Notes under the pieces: generated by a model | Database searches by the model: none | What the model was told of the DNA's origin: nothing | Seen by the model: the letters and a program-made list of their open reading frames with translations, nothing else | Made by a program: the position numbers and the translations under genes | NCBI GenBank assembly: GCA_030643485.1 | Contig: DAOWLG010000030.1 | Span: forward strand, 1-36,252 | Reading direction: 5' to 3' | DNA from: Candidatus Nealsoniibacteriota bacterium | GTDB lineage: Bacteria > Patescibacteriota > Minisyncoccia > Minisyncoccales > JAGMDC01 | DNA: 36,252 bases | Part shown: in pieces, positions 9,282-15,553 of the stretch | Numbering within the stretch: position 1 is the stretch's first letter | How the letters are laid out: each line of letters starts with the position of its first letter

Positions 9282-9449
9282 TTTAATTATTTTGTTGATA
9301 AAATCCTTGCCATCACCAAAGACGACGACTATCTCCAAAACGAAGCCAAACAAAAAAAGGTCAAAGAATACGAAGACCAAATTGACAAAATGGTATATAA
9401 TCTTTACGGGTTGACCAAAGAGGAAATTGAGATAGTGGAAAGGTATTGA
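9282..9449 (+). pseudogene. C-terminal remnant of another restriction-modification enzyme
   Basis: An open stretch between a TAA at 9279-9281 and a TGA at 9447-9449 reads VDKILAITKDDDYLQNE and then KEYEDQIDKMVYNLYGLT and EEIEIVE. This is the typical C-terminal tail of single-chain type II restriction-methylase proteins (Eco57I or TaqI-like specificity region). There is no start codon and the other part of the gene is absent. It marks an earlier restriction gene replaced or deleted at this site. The family call comes from recognising the tail pattern only. Confidence 0.6.
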
Positions 9450-9474
9450 AATTTTATTAAAATAGTGATATTCT
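9446..9474 (+). promoter_or_regulatory. Promoter of the three-gene set
   Basis: TTGAAA (9446-9451), 17-base spacer, TATTCT (9469-9474). The ATG of the next gene is 9 bases after the -10 box and no Shine-Dalgarno is present, so the transcript would be leaderless or nearly so. The -35 overlaps the stop codon of the restriction remnant. Confidence 0.55.
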
Positions 9475-9483
9475 AAAATTGAT

Positions 9484-10101
9484 ATGAAAATTCAATCTCA
9501 GGAAATTAAACAATTAAATATTACTGCGGTTTTTACAGAAGTTGATCATACCTCTATCACTCCTGAAAAAATGAGAAAAATTTTTGAATTAACTAAAGAA
9601 GAAAATAAAACAAGCCCCTTTTTAGAGCCATCTCAATTTATAAAAATTTTAGGAATACCTAGTAGACAAAAGGATATTATTATTGAAGGTGAGAGATTAA
9701 GGGTTAATGATAAAGGAGGTAAAAAACCTCAAGATTCAGATCTAATAAGGTATTTTCAAATTGCATTTAGAGAACTTACAAAGAAAGATAAACTTATTGC
9801 TTATGGTTTTAATTATGATATATTAGTAATTTCTGAAAAGAAAGTAGATTTTAAGAAATTTTTAGGAACAAATGTAATCAAAAGCTTGTCGGCCACCTCT
9901 ATCTTAGAGAGCGGATTAAGAGTTTTATCTACTAAAAAGGAAAAACGTTACGATTTACAAATTTCTCCTACAGGCGACCCTAAGAGATTATTATTTCATT
10001 TAAATGTTCATTGTCCGTTTAAAAAAATCGATTTTGAGCAGTTACAAAAGCAATTCAAGGAAAACTATTTAAGCTTGATTAAAATAATTGAAAAAATTTA
10101 A
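9484..10101 (+). CDS. Hypothetical protein, first gene of a HicAB-like set
   Basis: This 205-residue soluble protein has no signal peptide or membrane segment. It is Lys/Glu-rich with mixed alpha/beta character and has no motif I recognise. Its stop falls 7 bases before the likely ATG of the next gene, and the third gene overlaps the second, so the three form one transcription unit from the promoter at 9446-9474. Lying among restriction and toxin-antitoxin genes, it may belong to a defense or addiction unit, but this is inference from position. The ATG at 9484 fits a leaderless start. Confidence 0.65.
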   Translation: MKIQSQEIKQLNITAVFTEVDHTSITPEKMRKIFELTKEENKTSPFLEPSQFIKILGIPSRQKDIIIEGERLRVNDKGGKKPQDSDLIRYFQIAFRELTKKDKLIAYGFNYDILVISEKKVDFKKFLGTNVIKSLSATSILESGLRVLSTKKEKRYDLQISPTGDPKRLLFHLNVHCPFKKIDFEQLQKQFKENYLSLIKIIEKI

Positions 10102-10108
10102 AGTCGAT

Positions 10109-10642
10109 ATGGACTCCTTAATTTTTCAAACAAAAACATCTGACATAAACAGCAAACAATTTTTTGATACTGATCAGGATTTTTTTGTTGGTCATGGAGG
10201 CATAGAATTACCGTCCGGCGTGCTTCCTGCAGAAGAAATAGATATACAAGGATTACTTTCTCAATATCGAACTTCTGTTGATTTAGAAATTCAATATTTA
10301 AAAAACCAAATTACTTCACTAACAGGAGAAATTATGTTTCAATCACAAATTATCCGAGAGTTACAAGAAAGAAAAATAGTTCCTGTCCAGAATTTACGGT
10401 CTTCAAAATTACACTTAAAAGAACCTCTATATATTTCAGTAGAATGTAGTAATGGGATTTTTGTTGCGTTTTCGGATGATTTAAATTTATATGGTCAAGG
10501 CGAAACCGAGTTAAATGCAATTAGAGATTTTTGTAAAGAAATAGAAAATTTATATTTTGACCTCAAAAAGTCAAAAAATAAACTTGGTAAAGTGATGAAG
10601 GAAAACTGGCAATTTTTTAAAAATATAACAAAAGAAACATGA
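10109..10642 (+). CDS. HicB-like protein with N-terminal coiled coil
   Basis: The ATG at 10109 is preferred over a TTG at 10088 that lies inside the preceding gene; this gives 177 residues. Residues about 45-90 (SQYRTSVDLEIQYLKNQ onward) look like a coiled coil. The C-terminal half, LYISVECSNGIFVAFSDDLNL then GQGETELNAIRDF, matches the partial RNase H-like fold of HicB antitoxins (strand, Gly turn, strand, GxGxT/E, helix). No DNA-binding tail is obvious. It overlaps the following HicA-like gene by 4 bases (ATGA). The call as an antitoxin is an inference from fold pattern and neighbour; the long N-terminal extension is unusual for HicB. Confidence 0.5.
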   Translation: MDSLIFQTKTSDINSKQFFDTDQDFFVGHGGIELPSGVLPAEEIDIQGLLSQYRTSVDLEIQYLKNQITSLTGEIMFQSQIIRELQERKIVPVQNLRSSKLHLKEPLYISVECSNGIFVAFSDDLNLYGQGETELNAIRDFCKEIENLYFDLKKSKNKLGKVMKENWQFFKNITKET

Positions 10643-10929
10643 TGCAATTAAAGAAAAAAGAATTTGCGACTATTGTAAATAAATTAAGAAGAAAATTTGA
10701 AGTAGAGGAAGGACATACGGGACATTGGCAGATAAAATTTTTTTATCAAGGGAAATTTGTTGGCAGAACAAAATGTTCGGAAGGAAAAGGAGACATTCCT
10801 CCAATAATTGTCCAAAGAATGAAAGGTCAATTATACCTTGCTGACGATAAAGAACTCGCAGATTTTAAAAATTGTCCATTAAGTTGTGAAGAGTATATTG
10901 TACTATTAAAGCAAAGAAAATTTATATGA
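10639..10929 (+). CDS. HicA-like small protein (candidate toxin)
   Basis: This 96-residue basic protein begins KKKEFATIVNKLRRKF, a helix, then EEGHTGHWQIKFFYQGK, with His residues at the start of a strand as in HicA RNases (double-stranded-RNA-binding-like fold), and ends CPLSCEEYIVLLKQRK. HicA toxins cleave mRNA using one conserved His; a similar His is present but the rest differs, for instance a longer insert with LYLADDKELADF. Gene order (HicB-like first) and the ATGA overlap support a toxin-antitoxin-like pair. It could instead be an unrelated small nucleic-acid-binding protein. The start may be ATG 10639 or 10642. Confidence 0.5.
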   Translation: MMQLKKKEFATIVNKLRRKFEVEEGHTGHWQIKFFYQGKFVGRTKCSEGKGDIPPIIVQRMKGQLYLADDKELADFKNCPLSCEEYIVLLKQRKFI

Positions 10930-10931
10930 GT

Positions 10932-10958
10932 GGAATAAATCGGAAGTTGGACTTCCGA
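10932..10958 (+). repeat. Dispersed hairpin repeat, copy 2 of 3
   Basis: Identical over 27 bases to copy 1 (3591-3617), including the loop TGG. It starts 2 bases after the stop of the HicA-like gene and separates that module from the Panacea toxin-antitoxin module. Confidence 0.8.
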
Positions 10959-10993
10959 AAGATTAATTATGTCAAATATTTTTGCTTATCCAC

Positions 10994-11021
10994 TTGACAG
11001 GGTTTCTTTACACGCTATAAT
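10994..11021 (+). promoter_or_regulatory. Strong promoter giving a leaderless toxin-antitoxin transcript
   Basis: Consensus TTGACA (10994-10999), 16-base spacer, TATAAT (11016-11021). The ATG of the antitoxin gene begins 8 bases after the -10 box, at or next to the expected transcription start. There is no Shine-Dalgarno. Confidence 0.8.
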
Positions 11022-11029
11022 AGAAGTAT

Positions 11030-11815
11030 ATGGTTATAAATCTACACAAAAAAATTAAATTATTGAGGCGAGAAAACGGTTTCTCGCAGGAGTATATGGC
11101 TAAAGCATTGGGAATGTCCCGCCCTACTTATATGCAAATAGAAACCGGGGAGCGGGAATTAACAATATCCGAAGCAAAAAAGCTTGCCAGTATTTTTGGC
11201 ATGCGATTGGAGGATTTTTTGGCAGGTAAAGATACCGCAAAAGTAGAGGTCGTATTTGAAAAAGGCAAAAGAAAAAAAGAAAAAGAACCGGAAATCAGAA
11301 TAAGCGTGCCTCAGCAGAATTTAAAAAAATTTAAAGAGGTCTTGCTTTATATTTTAGAAAACGTTGGAGCTCGTCCTAATATCGGCGAAACCGCGATTTA
11401 TAAATTGCTGTATTTTATTGATTTTGATTACTACGAGAAATTTGAAGAGCAGTTAATCGGCGCCAAGTATATTAAAAATTATTTTGGTCCAACACCGGTT
11501 GAATTCAAAAAAATAACTGACCAAATGATCGCGAGCAACGAGATTGAAAAAGTAAAAAGCAAGCATTTCCAGTATGAACAAAAAAAATATTTGCCGCGCC
11601 GTTCGGCTAATTTAAAAGTTTTATCAGCTCAAGAAATTCAACACATTGACAAAGTATTGAATCGTTTGGCATGGAAAAACGCCAAAGAATTGAGTGATTA
11701 TTCACACTTAGATACGCCATGGCAGGTTCATGAAGCAGGCGAAGAAATTAGCTACGAATCCGTATTTTATCGCGATAATGATCACTCAGTAAGAAATTAT
11801 GAAGATGAACTTTAA
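11030..11815 (+). CDS. Xre-HTH plus Panacea (DUF4065) antitoxin
   Basis: This 261-residue protein has an N-terminal Xre/Cro helix-turn-helix (residues about 5-62, LRRENGFSQEYMAKALGMSR). A Lys-rich linker leads to a C-terminal Panacea/SocA-like domain (about 95-245; TAIYKLLYFIDFDYYEKF, YFGPTPVEF, LSDYSHLDTPWQ are typical). Panacea domains neutralise many unrelated toxins by direct binding, and the HTH represses the operon. The gene overlaps the RelE-like toxin gene by 17 bases, the order expected for such pairs. Initiation from the consensus promoter would be leaderless. The antitoxin role is established for the family and inferred here. Confidence 0.88.
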   Translation: MVINLHKKIKLLRRENGFSQEYMAKALGMSRPTYMQIETGERELTISEAKKLASIFGMRLEDFLAGKDTAKVEVVFEKGKRKKEKEPEIRISVPQQNLKKFKEVLLYILENVGARPNIGETAIYKLLYFIDFDYYEKFEEQLIGAKYIKNYFGPTPVEFKKITDQMIASNEIEKVKSKHFQYEQKKYLPRRSANLKVLSAQEIQHIDKVLNRLAWKNAKELSDYSHLDTPWQVHEAGEEISYESVFYRDNDHSVRNYEDEL

Positions 11816-12152
11816 AAATTTCCAGGAATTTGACAAAGATTGTAAAAAATTGTCAAAAAAATTCAAATCTTTGGACGAGGATTTGTCAGAGTTTAAAAAA
11901 GTTCTCAATAAATTTCCATTAGGTATTGGTAAACATTTTAATATTATTAGAAAAACTGGCTCTATATATATTATTAAAGCCAGATTTTTTTGTAAAAGTT
12001 TAAAGAAAAAAGACCTAAGAATTATTTACGCCTATATTAAAAATCATCAAACAGTAGAAATGATCGGCATTGAATTTATTGAAATTTACTTTAAGGGCGA
12101 TAGAGAAAACGAAAACCGCAAAAGGATTAAGAATTATTTGAAAAATTTCTAA
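11799..12152 (+). CDS. RelE/YoeB-like toxin paired with the Panacea antitoxin
   Basis: This 117-residue basic protein starts FKNFQEFDKDCKKLSKKFKSLDEDLSEF, the two-helix opening of RelE/ParE superfamily toxins. It continues with strands RKTGSIYIIKARFFCKSL and KKKDLRIIYAYIKN and ends EFIEIYFKGDRENENRKRIKNYL, as in uncharacterised RelE-like toxins. RelE-type proteins cleave mRNA in the ribosome. The start lies inside the antitoxin gene (ATG 11799, or 11805), so the two are translationally coupled. Target and activity cannot be read from sequence alone. Confidence 0.8.
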   Translation: MKMNFKNFQEFDKDCKKLSKKFKSLDEDLSEFKKVLNKFPLGIGKHFNIIRKTGSIYIIKARFFCKSLKKKDLRIIYAYIKNHQTVEMIGIEFIEIYFKGDRENENRKRIKNYLKNF

Positions 12153-12162
12153 ATCCTCCCGG

Positions 12163-12190
12163 GGAATAAATCGGAAGAAGGACTTCCGAC
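12163..12190 (+). repeat. Dispersed hairpin repeat, copy 3 of 3
   Basis: Same 28-base unit as copy 1 except two loop-region bases (AA for TT). It starts 10 bases after the toxin stop and is followed within 5 bases by a T-rich run (12195-12202), so this copy could also serve as a weak terminator. It separates the toxin-antitoxin module from the Fic module. Confidence 0.8.
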
Positions 12191-12202
12191 ATTACTTTTT
12201 TT

Positions 12203-12222
12203 AGAAATAGTGAGTAGCGGGG
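12203..12222 (+). repeat. 20-bp direct repeat, left of the Fic gene
   Basis: AGAAATAGTGAGTAGCGGGG occurs here and again, identical, at 13428-13447. The two copies bracket the Fic gene and its promoter. Confidence 0.85.
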
Positions 12223-12255
12223 GAGAGTGTTTTTAAGTTTTTTATAGGGTTGTAT

Positions 12256-12283
12256 TTGATTTTTTTTATCAATTGGCTATAAT
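12256..12283 (+). promoter_or_regulatory. Promoter of the Fic gene
   Basis: TTGATT (12256-12261), 16-base spacer, TATAAT (12278-12283). It predicts a 5' leader of about 45 bases. The -10 box overlaps the left arm of a perfect 9-bp dyad. Confidence 0.7.
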
Positions 12284-12307
12284 TGGATATAGTTAATGTA
12301 TCCAATT
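12281..12307. promoter_or_regulatory. Operator-like dyad at the Fic promoter
   Basis: AATTGGATA (12281-12289) and TATCCAATT (12299-12307) form a perfect inverted repeat with a 9-base spacer. It covers the -10 box and likely start site, a classic repressor position. A further AATTGG lies at 12271-12276. The Fic protein itself ends in a winged-helix-like domain and could be the binder. Confidence 0.6.
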
Positions 12308-12335
12308 AATTTACTTGTAGTGAGTATGTCGAATT

Positions 12336-13397
12336 ATGACAAAAAATAATAAATTAGACCAGCGACTCCAGCAGATACCAGCTGAAATCTGGTCAAAAAT
12401 AACAAAGATTGATGAATTAAAGGGGCAGTGGGTTGCCGGGGCGCGATTAAGTCCTCAGGTTTTGGGCCGTCTTAAGCGGTCAGTTTTGATTACTTCAACC
12501 GGCGCTTCTACCCGTATTGAAGGTTCTCGTCTTTCCGACGAGGATGTAGAAAAATTGATGCGCAGTATTGATATTCAAAAATTCACGAACCGCGACAAGC
12601 AGGAAGTAAAAGGCTATTTTGAATTGCTTGAAAATGTTTTTAACTCTTGGAGATCGCTTAAGTTTTCAGAGAGCACTATTAAACATTTTCATAAAGAGCT
12701 TTTGAAATATGTAAAAAAGGATGAACTTCACAGGGGCGAATACAAAAAAACCGAGAACAAAGTTGAAATGATTGACGCGGCCGGTAAGTCCATTGGCGTT
12801 CTTTTTGACACTACGCCAGCATATCTTACTCCCAAAGAAACGCAGGAGTTAGTTGAATGGACTCAACAATCTTTTGCCGAGAAAAAATATCATCCATTTC
12901 TTATTGTGGGCAACTTTCTTGTTGAATTTTTGCAAATCCATCCATTTCAAGATGGTAATGGCCGGCTTAGCCGCGTTTTGACCAATCTGCTTTTACTCAA
13001 AGAAGGGTATTTGTATATGCCTTATATTTCTCATGAGAAGTTAATTGAGGATAACAAGCCGAATTATTATATGGCTTTACGGAGAAGCCAGAAGACTTTT
13101 AAGACCAATCGCGAGAACATTATTCCGTGGCTGGATTTCTTTTTGACTATTTTTTTTAAGCAGTCGCAAATGGCTGTTGAACTTCTGTCTAAGGAAAATA
13201 TAGAAAAACTTTTATCTAAAAAACAATTGGCAGTATGGCAATATTTTCAAGAGATAGAAGAAACTACCACTGGTGAAATTATTAAAAAAACAAAAATTGT
13301 CCGGCCTACTGTAAAGCAAGCACTGGATAGACTTCTACGTTTTAAAAAAGTTGAGCGCATCGGCCTGGGAAGAAGCACAAGATATAGGAAATTATAA
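12336..13397 (+). CDS. Fic family protein with autoinhibitory helix and C-terminal winged helix
   Basis: This 353-residue protein contains the complete Fic motif HPFQDGNGR (202-210), which transfers AMP (or another nucleotide part) to a target hydroxyl. The inhibitory motif STRIEG (58-63, pattern S/T-x-x-x-E-G/N) lies N-terminal to the Fic core, marking a class II, self-inhibited enzyme. The C-terminal 75 residues, with EIIKKTKIVRPTVKQALDRL and a basic end, look like a winged helix-turn-helix. Such Fic-wHTH proteins are found with defense and toxin genes. Regulation by its own DNA-binding domain at the dyad 12281-12307 is an inference. There is no separate antitoxin gene; inhibition is within the chain. 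Confidence 0.93.
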   Translation: MTKNNKLDQRLQQIPAEIWSKITKIDELKGQWVAGARLSPQVLGRLKRSVLITSTGASTRIEGSRLSDEDVEKLMRSIDIQKFTNRDKQEVKGYFELLENVFNSWRSLKFSESTIKHFHKELLKYVKKDELHRGEYKKTENKVEMIDAAGKSIGVLFDTTPAYLTPKETQELVEWTQQSFAEKKYHPFLIVGNFLVEFLQIHPFQDGNGRLSRVLTNLLLLKEGYLYMPYISHEKLIEDNKPNYYMALRRSQKTFKTNRENIIPWLDFFLTIFFKQSQMAVELLSKENIEKLLSKKQLAVWQYFQEIEETTTGEIIKKTKIVRPTVKQALDRLLRFKKVERIGLGRSTRYRKL

Positions 13398-13427
13398 AAA
13401 TAGAAATAGGAATTAACTTCATTTTTC

Positions 13428-13447
13428 AGAAATAGTGAGTAGCGGGG
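13428..13447 (+). repeat. 20-bp direct repeat, right of the Fic gene
   Basis: Identical to 12203-12222. It begins 31 bases after the Fic stop codon. Confidence 0.85.
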
Positions 13448-13464
13448 TGGGGTATACCAGAAAT

Positions 13465-13493
13465 TTGTCAATGAAGCGGTTTTTTGGTAGAAT
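13465..13493 (+). promoter_or_regulatory. Promoter of the ATP-cone nuclease gene, leaderless
   Basis: TTGTCA (13465-13470), 17-base spacer, TAGAAT (13488-13493). The ATG at 13500 is 6 bases after the -10 box. Confidence 0.6.
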
Positions 13494-13499
13494 AACAGA

Positions 13500-14336
13500 A
13501 TGTATGTTATTAATTCAAAAGGAGAAAAGGAGATGTTTTCTTTTCAAAAAGTTTATCGCTCAGCGCGAAGAGCGGGCGCTTCAAACGAGCTGGCAAAAGA
13601 AATCGCAGAAATTATTAAAAGAAACGCTTTTTCCGAAATTAAAACATTAGATATTTTTCAAAGGGTTAGAAAATTGCTTTCAGAAAAAAATTCCAAGTCG
13701 GCTTTAAGATTTTCGCTGAAACAAGCAATGGCAAAATTGGGACCTACTGGCTTTCCATTTGAAAAATATATCGGGGAGGTTTTAAGATCAACCGGCTTTG
13801 AAGTAAAAATCAATCAACATCTACCCGGTTTTTGCATTCCTGATTATGAAATAGATTTCATTGCCAGAAAAGAAGGGTTAATATATGTTGGTGAATGTAA
13901 ATACCGAAATCTTGCTGGCGAAAGAGTGCGTTCAAAAAACGCTCTGTCAAACTATGCCCGATTTTTAGATATTTTGAAAGGTAATTGCTTAAAAGCGGAA
14001 AAACATAAAAATTTTGAGATTAAAACAATGATGGTTACAAACACAAAATTTACAAAAAGAGCAATGAGATATTCTCAATGTATGGGGGTTGAACTTTTAG
14101 GGTGGAACTGCCCAAAAGCTCGTGGACTGGAAAATCTAATAGAAAAACACAAACTTTATCCAATTACTATTTTGCCTTCATTAAAAAAAGAGCTTAAAGA
14201 TATTTTTATTTCAGAGAAAATGATGCTTGTTCAAAATGCCTTAAAGATTAAACCGGAAAAATTTGCCAAAAAATTCAAAATTCCGATAAAAACTTTGTTC
14301 CCCTTAATAAAAGAAGCAAAAATTTTGTTAGGGTAA
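13500..14336 (+). CDS. ATP-cone and PD-(D/E)XK nuclease-like protein
   Basis: This 278-residue protein joins an N-terminal ATP-cone (residues 1 to about 80; YVINSKGEKEMFSFQKVYRS then RVRKLL and FSLKQAMAKLGP) to an Mrr-like restriction endonuclease fold. The nuclease core shows EIDFIA (Asp119) and then YVGECKYR (Glu132, Lys134), a D-x(n)-E-x-K set. ATP cones bind ATP or dATP as allosteric sensors, best known from ribonucleotide reductase, so nuclease activity could respond to nucleotide levels. The C-terminal 70 residues look like a small helical domain. It sits at the right end of the defense island, after the Fic module. The role is inferred from domains; no substrate is evident. Confidence 0.8.
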   Translation: MYVINSKGEKEMFSFQKVYRSARRAGASNELAKEIAEIIKRNAFSEIKTLDIFQRVRKLLSEKNSKSALRFSLKQAMAKLGPTGFPFEKYIGEVLRSTGFEVKINQHLPGFCIPDYEIDFIARKEGLIYVGECKYRNLAGERVRSKNALSNYARFLDILKGNCLKAEKHKNFEIKTMMVTNTKFTKRAMRYSQCMGVELLGWNCPKARGLENLIEKHKLYPITILPSLKKELKDIFISEKMMLVQNALKIKPEKFAKKFKIPIKTLFPLIKEAKILLG

Positions 14337-14357
14337 TGAAACACGCTATGTTGAAAA

Positions 14358-14380
14358 TGTTTAAACTTGAAGTTTAAACA
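14358..14380. promoter_or_regulatory. 23-bp palindrome just before ychF
   Basis: TGTTTAAACTT (14358-14368) and its exact complement (14370-14380) flank a single central G. It ends 6 bases before the ychF ATG and has no T tract. It could be an operator or a hairpin at the ribosome entry site. Confidence 0.5.
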
Positions 14381-14386
14381 AACAAT

Positions 14387-15454
14387 ATGCCTTTATCAAT
14401 CGGGATTGTTGGCTTGCCAAATGTCGGCAAATCAACTTTATTCCAAGCCATTACTAAAAAACAAGTTGAACGGTCCAACTATCCATTTTGCACAATTGAC
14501 CCTAATGTGGGCGTTATCGCCGTGCCCGACAAGAGAGTGGATAAACTAACGAAATTATTTAATTCACATAAGAAAATTTATACTACAATAGAATTTGTTG
14601 ATATTGCCGGTTTAGTTGAGGGCGCCAATAAAGGAGAAGGTCTGGGTAATAAATTTTTGGCTAACATCAGAGAAGTTGACGCGATAATTTATGTTTTGCG
14701 TTGTTTTAAAAACGAAAAAATTATTAATGCGCAGCCCGGAACAGATATTTTGAAAGATAAGGAAATTTTAGACACAGAAATATCTCTTAAAGATTTAGCA
14801 ACCGTAGAAAAAAGGATTGAAGGACTGCAAAAAGAAATTAAAACAGGAACAAAGGAAATCAGGGAAGAATTAAAGGTTTTAATAAAAGGGCAAGAATTCC
14901 TTGCCCAAGGAGAGATATTGGCTGAAAAATTTTGGGATAAGGAAGAAAAAAAGATACTAAACAGTTTTCAGCTATTAACACTAAAGCCAAGATTATATTT
15001 ATTGAACGGCTCTATTGAGGAAGCGCCAATAAAAATAATAGAAATTTTCAAAAAAAATAACTGTGTATTTTTAATTATTGACATATTGACCGAATTTGAA
15101 GCAACGGATTTTAGTCCAGAGGAAAGAATATCTTTTGGCCTGCCCGAGGAATCAAAAATAAACGATTTGATAAAAGAGTCCTATAAACTGCTTGATTTAA
15201 TAACCTTTTTTACCACTGGACCCGATGAAACGCGCGCATGGACGCTTATCAAGGGGAAAACAGCTCCCCAGGCAGGTGGAGTAATTCATAGTGATTTTGA
15301 AAACAATTTTATTAAAGCAGAAATAATAAATTGGCAAAAACTCACTGACGCTGGAAGCTTTACAACGGTAAGAGAAAAAGGATATATTCGCATTGAAGGA
15401 AAAGAATACATTATACAAGACGGCGATGTAATTGAAATCAAAAGCGGAGCGTAA
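14387..15454 (+). CDS. ychF: Redox-regulated/ribosome-associated ATPase YchF (Obg-like)
   Basis: This 355-residue protein has the YchF layout. The P-loop GLPNVGKST is at residues 9-17, followed by [10 protein letters not shown] and the G3 motif [18 protein letters not shown] coiled-coil insert follows, and the TGS domain closes it ([15 protein letters not shown], then [29 protein letters not shown]). YchF binds ATP better than GTP, associates with ribosomes and is near universal. Length and motifs are normal. No Shine-Dalgarno is visible before the ATG; a perfect palindrome is there instead. Confidence 0.96.
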   Translation: MPLSIGIVGLPNVGKSTLFQAITKKQVERSNYPFCTIDPNVGVIAVPDKRVDKLTKLFNSHKKIYTTIEFVDIAGLVEGANKGEGLGNKFLANIREVDAIIYVLRCFKNEKIINAQPGTDILKDKEILDTEISLKDLATVEKRIEGLQKEIKTGTKEIREELKVLIKGQEFLAQGEILAEKFWDKEEKKILNSFQLLTLKPRLYLLNGSIEEAPIKIIEIFKKNNCVFLIIDILTEFEATDFSPEERISFGLPEESKINDLIKESYKLLDLITFFTTGPDETRAWTLIKGKTAPQAGGVIHSDFENNFIKAEIINWQKLTDAGSFTTVREKGYIRIEGKEYIIQDGDVIEIKSGA

Positions 15455-15540
15455 TGCACAAAAGATTGACAAATTTATGAAAATAATTAAGGTAAAAACA
15501 AAGGACAATGAAGTCCATTAGACAGAGTTCTTTAACAAAA

Positions 15541-15547
15541 AGGAGGT
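15541..15547 (+). promoter_or_regulatory. Strong Shine-Dalgarno of purB
   Basis: AGGAGGT lies 6 bases before the ATG at 15554. It shows that this genome uses canonical ribosome sites for some genes, in contrast to the leaderless ones. Confidence 0.9.
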
Positions 15548-15553
15548 AATAAG

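Noticed and set aside
3591-12190. CRISPR array or integron attC sites
   Set aside because: The three hairpin repeats are kilobases apart with genes between them, there are no regular spacers and no cas genes, and no integrase or attC core sites were seen.
15478-15522. 14-codon leader peptide before purB
   Set aside because: It has no ribosome site, no regulatory codon run and no terminator after it.
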